From Acidimicrobiaceae bacterium (GTDB taxonomy: Bacteria; Actinomycetota; Acidimicrobiia; Acidimicrobiales; RAAP-2), in contig PMON01000078.1 in assembly GCA_003162395.1 (NCBI GenBank), positions 1-64,000 on the forward strand: 64,000 bases of DNA, in the 5' to 3' direction. The notes beneath the pieces are model-generated. The model was given only the letters and a program-made list of their open reading frames with translations, did no database searches and had not been told where the DNA came from. Positions 16,935-25,370 of the stretch are shown here, one piece after another; positions within the stretch are counted from its first letter, which is position 1, and the number at the start of each line of letters is the position of its first letter. Made by a program: the position numbers and the translations under genes.

Positions 16935-19183
16935 ATGGCGAGCTCTCGATTCTGTTTGTCGTCGCACTTCTCGGCGCAGCATTCGTCCCAATGAGTCGCA
17001 TGGTTGATCAGCGCCGACTCGATGCTTCTCGGCAGGGCTACGAGATCACGTTTCCGAAGGATGTGGCGTTTGAAGACGTCGTGAAATTCTGTCGTTCGCT
17101 TGTGATATTGCGTCGCTCCACGAGCCTGTTGGCAGGCGGGCGACCATCTGTCGTGTTCGAGTGCCATGCCAAACATGAGCGGATTGCCCATCGCTTGTGG
17201 CTCCCGGCCATCCGAGCTAGCGAAATCCTCCTTCAGCTGCACGCCTCGGTTCCGGATCTCGTAATAGAGCCAGTCACAGGTGCGACTCGCGTAGGGGCTG
17301 CTGTGTCGCTTCGGCTGACCTCCACCACAGCCATGCTCCGGACCGATCAACCCTCCCCCGCGTCGGCTTCTCTCCTGGCGGCCCTGCTCCCTCTCAGTCG
17401 CGGGGAGTCCGTCGTGGTGCAGTGGGTCGTTTCTGCAAAGGCGGACTGGCGCATGGACGACGCAACCTCCGAAGCGTCTAGCGCAACGACGGTTGCACTC
17501 CTCCCGTCGCTGCTGCGGAGCATCGGCGTTTCCCCCTCCGCGACGGCATCTCCGAAGGACCTTAGGGACAAGACATCTGAGCCGCCCTTCTCAGTGTCGC
17601 TGCGAATTGGCGCACAGGCAGGAAATCAACGACGTGCCGGTGAACTCGTACGACGGCTGACTTCGGTCTTACACGGGGTCGAACGACCCGGCCAGCACTT
17701 CCGTCGAACCTGGGCTTCCGATACCACGGTCGCGAAGGCAATCGAAGGCCGCACCACCAACACAGTCGCACCGACGTCGACCCTCAATGCCAAGGAGCTA
17801 GCGACCGTCATCGCATGGCCCATCGACTCTCCTCAGGTGCAGGGCCTCAACGTGCAGCGGAGTCGTCGCATGACGGCTCCCGATCAGCTACCAGAGAACG
17901 GGCGAGTCTTCGGAACTGGCATCGATAGGCGGGGTCCACGGCAGCTCGCACACTCTGCATCGGACAGCCTCCACCACACCCTTTGCTGCGGTCCAACCGG
18001 TGTCGGAAAGTCGACGTTGCTCGCGAATCTTGCATTGCAGGACATACGGGCCGGCCGATCCGTCATCGTGGTTGATCCCAAGCGCCAACTCGTCGAATCC
18101 ATCGCAGATTCGATACCTCAAGAGCGAACTCGGGACGTGATTCTGATGGACCTCTCCGACACGGAGTACCCCGTGCCGTTATCACTTTTTGACTCCGTGG
18201 GAACACCCGAACGAGTCGCCGATGATGTCGTCTCAATCTTCTTGCGCCGCTACGGAGCGGCCTTAGGTCCTCGTTCGACCGACCTGCTTCACGCCAGTGT
18301 GCTCACGCTGGCACAAGTGCCGGGGATGACCTTGGCAGAGCTGCCCGCACTGATCGGTGACGCCAGTTTTAGAAGGAAGGTGCTGGCACAGATTTCGGAC
18401 CGGCTTGGAGTCGAACCATTCTGGAGCGCCTTCGACTCGATGAGTGCTGGCGAGCAGAGTGCCGTAATCGCACCCCTCGGCAACAAGCTCGGGCCCGTGT
18501 TGCGCCGCGTCTCGATTCGAAATTCGATCGGCCAGTTCTCATCGACGTGGTCCATGGGCGACGTGCTCGATCACCAGAAGATCTTGCTCGTCTGCCTCGA
18601 TGGCGGCGAACTTGGAGAGGAGACGGCAGGGATCTTCGGCAGCCTGCTGGTAGCTCGGCTGTGGCAGGAGATCCGACGCCGTGCCATCCGACTTCCTGTC
18701 GGTGTCTACCTCGATGAGTACCAGAGCCTGATCGGGACCACCGTCGACCTAGGAGAAGTCCTGGCGCAAGCCCGCGGCTTCGGGATTGGGGTCACGCTCG
18801 GATTCCAACACGCCGGACAACTGGGACCGCAGCTCAAGGCGTCCACGTTCGCGAATGCCAGAACAAAGGTCGTTTTCCAGACTTCGGCGGACGACGCCGG
18901 TCAGATGGCTCGTCAGCTTGGAGGTGGTCTTACAGCAGACGACCTGATGGGGCTGTCCGCCCATCACGCATACCTCGCCGCCTGCGTTGGATCGGAGGTC
19001 CTGCCGCCAGCAAGCCTCGCCACTCTCCCGCCGTCCACACCGCTAGGGACTTTCGAGCGAGTGCGAGAAGCCAGTCGGTCTCAGTACGCCCGCGACCGAG
19101 CCGCCGTCGAGGATGGGATCGCCGCGCGACGTGAACCTGCTGCTGGAGAAGGCTCGGTCGGCAGGCGAAGGAGGGCGTCGTGA
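16931..19183 (+). CDS. VirD4/TraG/TraD-like type IV coupling ATPase
   Basis: CGPTGVGKSTLLANLALQDIRAGRSVIVVDPKRQLVESIADSIP ... PVGVYLDEYQSLIG ... GVTLGFQHAGQL; N-terminal TM. Confidence 0.85.
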   Translation: MNGELSILFVVALLGAAFVPMSRMVDQRRLDASRQGYEITFPKDVAFEDVVKFCRSLVILRRSTSLLAGGRPSVVFECHAKHERIAHRLWLPAIRASEILLQLHASVPDLVIEPVTGATRVGAAVSLRLTSTTAMLRTDQPSPASASLLAALLPLSRGESVVVQWVVSAKADWRMDDATSEASSATTVALLPSLLRSIGVSPSATASPKDLRDKTSEPPFSVSLRIGAQAGNQRRAGELVRRLTSVLHGVERPGQHFRRTWASDTTVAKAIEGRTTNTVAPTSTLNAKELATVIAWPIDSPQVQGLNVQRSRRMTAPDQLPENGRVFGTGIDRRGPRQLAHSASDSLHHTLCCGPTGVGKSTLLANLALQDIRAGRSVIVVDPKRQLVESIADSIPQERTRDVILMDLSDTEYPVPLSLFDSVGTPERVADDVVSIFLRRYGAALGPRSTDLLHASVLTLAQVPGMTLAELPALIGDASFRRKVLAQISDRLGVEPFWSAFDSMSAGEQSAVIAPLGNKLGPVLRRVSIRNSIGQFSSTWSMGDVLDHQKILLVCLDGGELGEETAGIFGSLLVARLWQEIRRRAIRLPVGVYLDEYQSLIGTTVDLGEVLAQARGFGIGVTLGFQHAGQLGPQLKASTFANARTKVVFQTSADDAGQMARQLGGGLTADDLMGLSAHHAYLAACVGSEVLPPASLATLPPSTPLGTFERVREASRSQYARDRAAVEDGIAARREPAAGEGSVGRRRRAS

Positions 19184-19295
19184 GATGTCCGGTCGCTCGT
19201 CCCATCGCGTTGTTCATTCAGGCGCGCAGCCCACGGCCCTACGGGCACGTCGCCGGAGGTGCTGCAACGAATGTCGGTTGTCATGGAGTCTTGTC

Positions 19296-20105
19296 ATGAC
19301 GCCCGCCCGTACCACCGCGACCCGGCTGGCAGACATCGACCGGCAACTCACCGAGCGTGACCGCGAAGTGATCGCCCTCCTGTCGCGCGTCCGGATTGCG
19401 ACGACCAAGCAGGTTGAGCGTGTGTGCTTCGTTGAGAGCACCGCCGGTGCCAATGCTCGTGCGTCACGGCGCGTGCTCTCCAAGCTCGAGCAACTGGGCC
19501 TCGCCGCCCGCCTCAGCCGACGCGTTGGCGGCGTGCGGGCCGGTTCGGCCGGCCTGACTTGGAGCCTTGGGGTCACGGGGCAACACTTTGCCAATCGCCT
19601 CGGACCGGCTGGTGCGGACAGGCGCTCGCCTTGGACTCCCTCGCAGCCCTACCTCGCCCACCATGTTGCCGTCACAGACGTATTTGTCCGACTCCGGGAA
19701 GCCCAAGATCGTGGCGATGGCGAACTCCTTGCCTTCGACACGGAACCCGCCTGCTGGCGTCGCTTCATCGGACCGGGCTCCCAAGTCCTCACACTGAAGC
19801 CGGACGCCTACGTCGTTACGGCCACTGCCGCCTTTGAAGACTCAGCATTCCTGGAGATCGACCTTGGATCTGAGAGCCCATCCGTCCTGCGACGCAAGAT
19901 TGCGGCGTACCTTCTCTATCGGCGGACCGGACGAGAAGAGCGAGAACACGGCGTTTTTCCGTTCGTCGTGTTCATAGTTCCGGGCGAACGTCGGGCAGCC
20001 GCAGTCGCCCAGGTGCTGGCTCCGCTTCCAACGTCGGACCTAGCGCTCTTTCGCGTGGTGCTGTCGACGGAATCGAGCGCTGCCCTCATGGGAGGCACGC
20101 CATGA
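19296..20105 (+). CDS. Replication-relaxation family protein
   Basis: RLADIDRQLTERDREVIALLSRVRIATTKQVERVCF...SRRVLSKLEQLGLAARLSRRVGG winged-helix pattern; follows the coupling ATPase. Confidence 0.72.
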   Translation: MTPARTTATRLADIDRQLTERDREVIALLSRVRIATTKQVERVCFVESTAGANARASRRVLSKLEQLGLAARLSRRVGGVRAGSAGLTWSLGVTGQHFANRLGPAGADRRSPWTPSQPYLAHHVAVTDVFVRLREAQDRGDGELLAFDTEPACWRRFIGPGSQVLTLKPDAYVVTATAAFEDSAFLEIDLGSESPSVLRRKIAAYLLYRRTGREEREHGVFPFVVFIVPGERRAAAVAQVLAPLPTSDLALFRVVLSTESSAALMGGTP

Positions 20106-21061
20106 GAGATATGCCGCGAAACACGATTCTAGTTGGAGATGCTTACGAGACCCTGACGGGCCTTCCGGCCGAATCAGTGCACTGTGTGATTTCGTCGCCG
20201 CCGTTCTTCGCGCTACGCGACTACGGGGTGACCGGACAGATTGGACTCGAAGGTTCAGTCGACCAGTGGGTCGAGCGGCTTCACTCAGTAATGGTGGAGT
20301 TGCACCGAGTACTCACACCAACCGGAAGCCTGTGGTTGGACTTCGGCGACGCCTACTCGAGAAACGTCCGCTCGGGTGCCCCATCCAAGAGTCTGTACCT
20401 CTCGGGCGAACGCCTTGCACTACGAATGATTGGCGACGGCTGGATCTTGCGCAATCGCATCTGTTGGCTCAAGACGAACCCGATGCCGCAGGCTGTCACT
20501 GACAGGTTGTCGAACACCTACGACCTCGTGTTCCACTTCGTCAGGGAGAATCGCTACTTCTATGACGTTGACTCACTTCGCCTTCCCTACGGCGAGGGAT
20601 CGCTCGTTGGCAAGGACCCCGGCGATTCATGGCGATTGCCAGCAGCGAACTATCGCGGACCCCATCACGCGACGTTTCCAGAGCAGCTTGTCGAGCGTCC
20701 CCTCCTGGCCACTTGCCCACTGCGAGTCTGCTCTGCTTGCAACCTCCCATGGAAACGGGAACCGGCCAAGATCATCACTGTCGGCAAGAAAGTGGCGCCC
20801 GGGAACGACCAATACGTCCGGCGCTACCGAGGCAGCTGGCGAACACTCCGTCGACCCGGACCGCTGGCAGCGGGCTGTGTGTGCGGCGCCCCTACGCAAC
20901 CGGGGCTCGTTCTCGATCCATTCTTCGGAACCGGAACGGTAGGAGTCGCGGCCGAACGGCTTGGAAGAGATTGGTGTGGCATCGAGCTGAGTAGCACCTA
21001 CGCGAGCCTCGCCTACGAGCGGCTTGGTCGCGCCGGACCCGAACAAGCGGTTGCGGCATGA
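20102..21061 (+). CDS. Orphan site-specific DNA methyltransferase
   Basis: VHCVISSPPFFALRDYG catalytic motif and LVLDPFFGTGTVGVAAERLGRDWCGIEL SAM motif; Cys cluster CPLRVCSACNLPW...CVCG. Confidence 0.9.
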   Translation: MRDMPRNTILVGDAYETLTGLPAESVHCVISSPPFFALRDYGVTGQIGLEGSVDQWVERLHSVMVELHRVLTPTGSLWLDFGDAYSRNVRSGAPSKSLYLSGERLALRMIGDGWILRNRICWLKTNPMPQAVTDRLSNTYDLVFHFVRENRYFYDVDSLRLPYGEGSLVGKDPGDSWRLPAANYRGPHHATFPEQLVERPLLATCPLRVCSACNLPWKREPAKIITVGKKVAPGNDQYVRRYRGSWRTLRRPGPLAAGCVCGAPTQPGLVLDPFFGTGTVGVAAERLGRDWCGIELSSTYASLAYERLGRAGPEQAVAA

Positions 21062-21111
21062 CACCTCGGGGGTGTCAGGCGGCCGTCGTCGTGATCCCCA
21101 TCCGGGATCAC
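21059..21111 (+). promoter_or_regulatory. Two tandem hairpins between methyltransferase and RHH gene
   Basis: TGACACC-tcggg-GGTGTCA (21059-21077) and GTGATCCC-catcc-GGGATCAC (21091-21111). Confidence 0.5.
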
Positions 21112-21225
21112 CGGTCGCCGAGCACCAAGGAGGTTCTCCGTGTACATACGGACAACGTACGGCTACTGCCGGAAGCAGCGCAGGCTCACTGTGCGACCGC
21201 TTCCCCGGCATCGAAGGGGGTTCTG

Positions 21226-21600
21226 ATGAAGACCATCGCATGTCGGTTCGAGGATGGACTCATGGAGCTGCTGTCAATCACGGCTCAGCTTGAGGGTACG
21301 AGCATCGCGGAAGAGATTCGCGACGCTGTCGAGGCTCACGTCGCCCGGAAGATGGAATCCGGGGTCCTCGCCGCCAAGGCCGAAGAGGCGATGGCCGAAA
21401 TCGATCAGGAGGCGAAGGACCGCAAGGATGCCATCGCAATACTGATCGGCAAGTCCGGATCCTCAACCACCAAGGGCACGCAGCCACGCCGCGGAGGCAA
21501 GGCTGTCAACCCGGAGCCTGACGCCGCAACGGCAAGCGAACCGAGGTCCCGCAAGGGCCCGATGGGCTTCGCTGCACCGTCTGCACGAAAGGTTCAGTAG
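21226..21600 (+). CDS. Ribbon-helix-helix-like DNA-binding protein
   Basis: MKTIACRFEDGLMELLSITAQLEGTSIAEEIRDAVEAHVARKM, disordered basic tail. Confidence 0.6.
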   Translation: MKTIACRFEDGLMELLSITAQLEGTSIAEEIRDAVEAHVARKMESGVLAAKAEEAMAEIDQEAKDRKDAIAILIGKSGSSTTKGTQPRRGGKAVNPEPDAATASEPRSRKGPMGFAAPSARKVQ

Positions 21601-21604
21601 TCAT

Positions 21605-21642
21605 GGGGTCGGAGGGTTGTGGCAACGCAACTCTCCGACCCC
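21605..21642 (+). terminator. Transfer-operon terminator
   Basis: GGGGTCGGAG...CTCCGACCCC 10-bp perfect stem with inner GTTG/CAAC pairing, directly after stop at 21600. Confidence 0.75.
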
Positions 21643-21704
21643 GCTCACATACGCCTGATCAATGCAAGAGATCAGCGGCATCGTATTACGGCACTAATTT
21701 GGAC

Positions 21705-21733
21705 TTGCATTTGTGCAAAATACGCCATATACT
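21705..21733 (+). promoter_or_regulatory. Sigma70-like promoter of the XRE operon overlapped by operator TTGCATTTGTGCAA (21705-21718)
   Basis: -35 TTGCAT (21705-21710), 17-bp spacer, -10 TATACT (21728-21733); palindrome covers the -35 box. Confidence 0.75.
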
Positions 21734-21761
21734 TGGAGAGTTATATAAGAGGATGTACTAG

Positions 21762-22127
21762 ATGTCAGACCAAACTGCTTTACAACTCGGACGTTTGCTG
21801 AGGCGACACCGCGCAAGAGCTGGGCTCTCACTTGAAGGTGCCTCCGCGGCGGCCAAGCTCGACAAGAGCACTCTCTCGCGTCTGGAACAGGGGCTCATTG
21901 AATCGCCAGACCCCCAGAAACTCCAGAGATTGGCGTCTGTCCTCGGAACTGAAGTGGAGGACTACTACGCATTGGCTGGCTACCTGTCTCCCACCGGACT
22001 TCCGAGTTTCGCGCCGTACCTCCGGGCCAAATTTGATGCGACGCCCGAGGTGGCCAATGACGTCGAGAACTACTTCAACTGGCGCAAAGCCCAAACAGAA
22101 CAGGACGAGCAGAATTTGGCTGCATAA
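21762..22127 (+). CDS. XRE-family HTH transcriptional regulator
   Basis: LGRLLRRHRARAGLSLEGASAAAKLDKSTLSRLEQGLIESPDPQKLQRLASVLGTEVEDYY. Confidence 0.9.
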   Translation: MSDQTALQLGRLLRRHRARAGLSLEGASAAAKLDKSTLSRLEQGLIESPDPQKLQRLASVLGTEVEDYYALAGYLSPTGLPSFAPYLRAKFDATPEVANDVENYFNWRKAQTEQDEQNLAA

Positions 22128-22156
22128 GCCGTGTGAATTGGAAAAGGGAGGGATCC

Positions 22157-22789
22157 ATGTCAACCAAAACTTACAACCCGAGTGTCGTGACGCAACTGCG
22201 ATCCCTCATGCCCTCCCGTCATCTATCAGTACCCGAAGCGCTTCGGATCGCAGAGCTACAGGCGGGACGCCTTCTCTCACTCGCTGGAATTGTCGAAGCA
22301 CCGATTCCAGAGGATCTGATCTCCGCCCTCCCGAGAGTCGAAGTACGGCGCCTTAGCCCGCTTCCCGTCTCCGGATATGCGGATTGGCGTTCCGGCCAGT
22401 GGATCATCGTCGTCAATGGCTCCGAGCCCTTGGTTCGCCAGCGCTTCAGTCTGATGCATGAGTTCAAGCATGTTCTAGATCATCCGTTCGTACAGTCCGC
22501 CTATTCCGCAGATCGAACTCAGCCAAGCAGATTCGCCGAACAGGTTTGCGATTCGTTTGCCGCGAGCGTGCTCATGCCGAGGGCGTGGGTGAAAGCCGTC
22601 TTCTGCAACGAGGGAGTCCAAGACTTGGCGATTCTCGCTCGTCGCTTCGGAGTTTCGCAGATGGCCATGCGAGTGCGCCTACTGCAACTGGGGTTGGCCG
22701 AACCCGAACCGAGGTGCTCGCGCTACCGCCGCGCAAGTGGGTCTCTAGAGCTGATGCCCGCATTCGAACCGAAAGGAATCTCTGCATGA
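22157..22789 (+). CDS. ImmA/IrrE-type metallopeptidase
   Basis: HExxH motif RFSLMHEFKHVLDHP, ...FAEQVCDSFAASVLMPRAWVKAVF... typical of the family. Confidence 0.88.
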   Translation: MSTKTYNPSVVTQLRSLMPSRHLSVPEALRIAELQAGRLLSLAGIVEAPIPEDLISALPRVEVRRLSPLPVSGYADWRSGQWIIVVNGSEPLVRQRFSLMHEFKHVLDHPFVQSAYSADRTQPSRFAEQVCDSFAASVLMPRAWVKAVFCNEGVQDLAILARRFGVSQMAMRVRLLQLGLAEPEPRCSRYRRASGSLELMPAFEPKGISA

Positions 22790-24483
22790 CAGAAAGCCAC
22801 AGCGATTCGGCAGTTGCAAGCAACGAAGCCACTCCAGGTCGAGCGGTCATCTATCTGCGGGTCTCCACGAAGGAGCAGTCTGAACGCGACGGTGACCCGG
22901 AGGGCTACTCGATACCCGGTCAGCGAGAGGCATGTCTGCGCAAGGCCGAGTCACTCGGCGCGGTCGTGGTGGATGAGTACGTAGATCGCGGCGAGTCTGC
23001 TCGCAGTGCCAACCGGCCACAGCTGCAACGGATGCTCCAGCGCTTCGAATCGGAGCGAGATATCGACATGCTCATCGTGCACAAGGTGGATCGTCTTGCA
23101 CGAAACCGGGCCGACGACGTTCAGATCACGCTCGCATTGGAAGCATCAGGAGTCAGGTTGGTGTCGGCTTCCGAAGCCATCGACAACACGCCGTCGGGCT
23201 TGCTGCTTCACGGGATCATGGCGTCGATCGCGGAGTTCTATTCGCGGAACCTCGCGACCGAGGTCAAGAAGGGTGCGCTTCAGAAGGTCAAGACCGGCGG
23301 CACCGTTGGGATCGCTCCCACCGGCTATCTCAACGTCCGGAATCCTGACGGCGGGAAGCTCAAGGCGAGCATCGCGGTCGACCCAGTTAGGGCTCCGCTC
23401 ATCAAGTGGGCGTTTGAGGCATTCGCTACCGGCGACTATACCCTCCGCGGCATGACCGATCAGTTGGCGGAATTGGGACTCACCTGTCGCCCAACCGGAA
23501 AGTATCCCGAGGCTCCGCTTGCCCTCTCAAAGGTCAACAAGATCCTGAGGAATCCGTACTACGTCGGGGTGGTCCGATACATGGGTGTGGAATATCAGGG
23601 CAAGCACGAACCTTTGATCTCCCAGGAGGTCTTCGACGCAGTCCAGATGGTCCTAGATAGCCGCGTGCGGGCCGGAGAGAAGCAGAGGGTCCATCGCCAC
23701 TACCTGAAAGGCACCCTCTACTGCAGGCGCTGTGAGTCGCGTCTAACGATCTCCTATGCCAAGGGACGTCGGGGGGGCATCTACCCGTACTTTCACTGCC
23801 TTGGGCGGCAGCGCCGCAACGGGTGTGACCTTCCATACCTTTCAGTCGATCTTGTTGAGAAGTTTGTCGAGCGGATATATGCGGCCCTCCAACTGTCACC
23901 GGATGAGGCTGATGCAATCGAGAAGGGTCTGATTCGAGAGCTCAGGGCCTTGAAGAAGGCAACCGATCCAGAGCGAAAGCAACTTGCGGCGAAGATCGCT
24001 CAGTTGGATCGAGAGCGTCACACGTGGGCCGAGAAATCAATGAGCGGAGCAGTTCCGGATGATATCAGTCGCGAGAATCAGCAACTGCTTGCGAAGCAAC
24101 TCAGTAATGCACGCAGGAGACTGAAGGGCCTCGAAATACCGTTCGATGAGGTTGAGGAGACCCTCAGACAGTCAATCGAGTTGGCAAAGGTCTGTTGCAG
24201 TTCGTATCTCGATGCAGATCCGCGCATGAGACGCAAGTGGAACCACGTCTTCTTCGAAATGGTGCGGATGGACGAAAAGGAAGTCGGCAGTGCCAAGTTC
24301 ACTCCAGCAGTCGGAACTCTTTATCCACAGACGAGATTCGAACTTGAGTCCGACGAACCGGAAGTGACCTTTGAATACGGCAGAGACCAAGAAGACCCCC
24401 GCCTCGTTTCTGTTGGCGGGGGTTCGAGTGAGAGTTTGATGGTGGGCGCTGAGGGACTCGAACCCCCGACCTGCTGGTTGTAA
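22786..24483 (+). CDS. Large serine recombinase/integrase
   Basis: RAVIYLRVSTKEQSERDGDPEGYSIPGQREACLRKAE, recombinase domain, zinc ribbon YCRRCESRLTISY...FHCLGRQRRNGCD, coiled coil; ATGA overlap with protease; stop codon lies inside tRNA-Val. Confidence 0.95.
   Translation: MTESHSDSAVASNEATPGRAVIYLRVSTKEQSERDGDPEGYSIPGQREACLRKAESLGAVVVDEYVDRGESARSANRPQLQRMLQRFESERDIDMLIVHKVDRLARNRADDVQITLALEASGVRLVSASEAIDNTPSGLLLHGIMASIAEFYSRNLATEVKKGALQKVKTGGTVGIAPTGYLNVRNPDGGKLKASIAVDPVRAPLIKWAFEAFATGDYTLRGMTDQLAELGLTCRPTGKYPEAPLALSKVNKILRNPYYVGVVRYMGVEYQGKHEPLISQEVFDAVQMVLDSRVRAGEKQRVHRHYLKGTLYCRRCESRLTISYAKGRRGGIYPYFHCLGRQRRNGCDLPYLSVDLVEKFVERIYAALQLSPDEADAIEKGLIRELRALKKATDPERKQLAAKIAQLDRERHTWAEKSMSGAVPDDISRENQQLLAKQLSNARRRLKGLEIPFDEVEETLRQSIELAKVCCSSYLDADPRMRRKWNHVFFEMVRMDEKEVGSAKFTPAVGTLYPQTRFELESDEPEVTFEYGRDQEDPRLVSVGGGSSESLMVGAEGLEPPTCWL
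24395..24423 (-). terminator. Probable tRNA-Val terminator embedded in the recombinase 3' coding region
   Basis: ACCCCCGCC-N11-GGCGGGGGT perfect 9-bp stem about 17 bp past the tRNA 3' end. Confidence 0.6.
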
Positions 24484-24516
24484 ACCAGCTGCTCTAACCA
24501 ACTGAGCTAAGCGCCC
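24440..24516 (-). tRNA. tRNA-Val(UAC), CCA encoded
   Basis: Reverse complement GGGCGCTTAGCTCAGTTGGTTAGAGCAGCTGGTTTACAACCAGCAGGTCGGGGGTTCGAGTCCCTCAGCGCCCACCA folds as a cloverleaf; loop TTTACAA gives anticodon TAC. Confidence 0.95.
24442..24467. repeat. Right att copy within tRNA-Val: gtgggcgctgagggactcgaaccccc
   Basis: Matches 2996-3026 apart from the 4-nt insertion in the left copy. Confidence 0.8.
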
Positions 24517-24550
24517 GAACTCTCGCCTCGACAAGTGCGCACGTATCTCA

Positions 24551-25318
24551 TCACGTCGTCGATGACGGCCGGCGCTCCTCGCGGAGACGGCGGGCGAACT
24601 CGACCAGCTCGGTCGACAGCGACGCGGTCCCTGCCGCACAGAGCTGGTGAAGGGCCGCCGACGCCTCGACGAGCTCGGCGTCGTCCAGGTCGACCACGAT
24701 CCCCCCAGCCTCGTGGACGACGAGCAAGCCGCCGAGATAGTCCCATGGGCTGAGCCGGGCGGTGCCGACAACCCCGAACGCGTCGAGCGAGCCGTCGGCG
24801 ACCGCGCACAGCTCGAGAGCCGCCGATCCGAGCGCCCGGAGCTGGGCCCACCCGCCGTACCGCCCGGGGAAGCCCGAGAACGAGAGGATCGAGCCCTTGA
24901 TGCTCGTCGCCGAGGACGGTCGAATCGGCTCGCCGTCTCTGGTCGCGCCCCCCCCGAGTGTCGCCTCGTACCAGGTGTCCGTCGCGAGGTTGGCGACGAG
25001 GCTGCAGCGCATCCTCCCGGCTTCGAGGACGCACATGCTGGTCGAGTAGTACGGGATCCCCCTGTCGAAGTTCGTGGAGCCGTCGATCGGGTCCAACACG
25101 CACACGAGCGAACCCTCGCCCGAGCGACCTGACTCCTCGGAGAGCACCTGGAGGCCGGCGGCCGCCAGCACCTCGATGGCCGCGGCGTCGGCGACGAGAT
25201 CGGCGTGGTACTGCGTGGGCCGCAGGCCCGACAGCCCGCGACCCCGGTGCCCGCTGATCGCTGCCTGCACCGCACGCGCGGCGGTGCGGAGGAGTTGGGC
25301 CAACTCCTCGTCGCTCAC
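24551..25318 (-). CDS. Inositol monophosphatase-family protein
   Basis: CVLDPIDGSTNFDRGIPYYSTSMCV and SPWDYLGGLLVVHEAGG motifs. Confidence 0.92.
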   Translation of the reverse strand: MSDEELAQLLRTAARAVQAAISGHRGRGLSGLRPTQYHADLVADAAAIEVLAAAGLQVLSEESGRSGEGSLVCVLDPIDGSTNFDRGIPYYSTSMCVLEAGRMRCSLVANLATDTWYEATLGGGATRDGEPIRPSSATSIKGSILSFSGFPGRYGGWAQLRALGSAALELCAVADGSLDAFGVVGTARLSPWDYLGGLLVVHEAGGIVVDLDDAELVEASAALHQLCAAGTASLSTELVEFARRLREERRPSSTT

Positions 25319-25370
25319 GCCGAGAGCGTACCGTCGGTCGCTTCAACCACCCGCGGGTAGTGTCCACTTC

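Larger units (their letters stand above)
2996..24456. mobile_element. Integrative element inserted in the 3' end of tRNA-Val(UAC)
   Basis: Direct repeat of the tRNA 3' end (GTGGGCGCTGAGGGA) at 2996-3010 and 24442-24456; serine recombinase abutting the right copy; transfer-like and defence genes and lower GC in between. Confidence 0.85.

Noticed and set aside
22546-22785. N-terminal extension of the recombinase ORF in the track
   Set aside because: Overlaps the protease coding sequence; the ATG at 22786 with ATGA coupling gives a start immediately before the catalytic domain.
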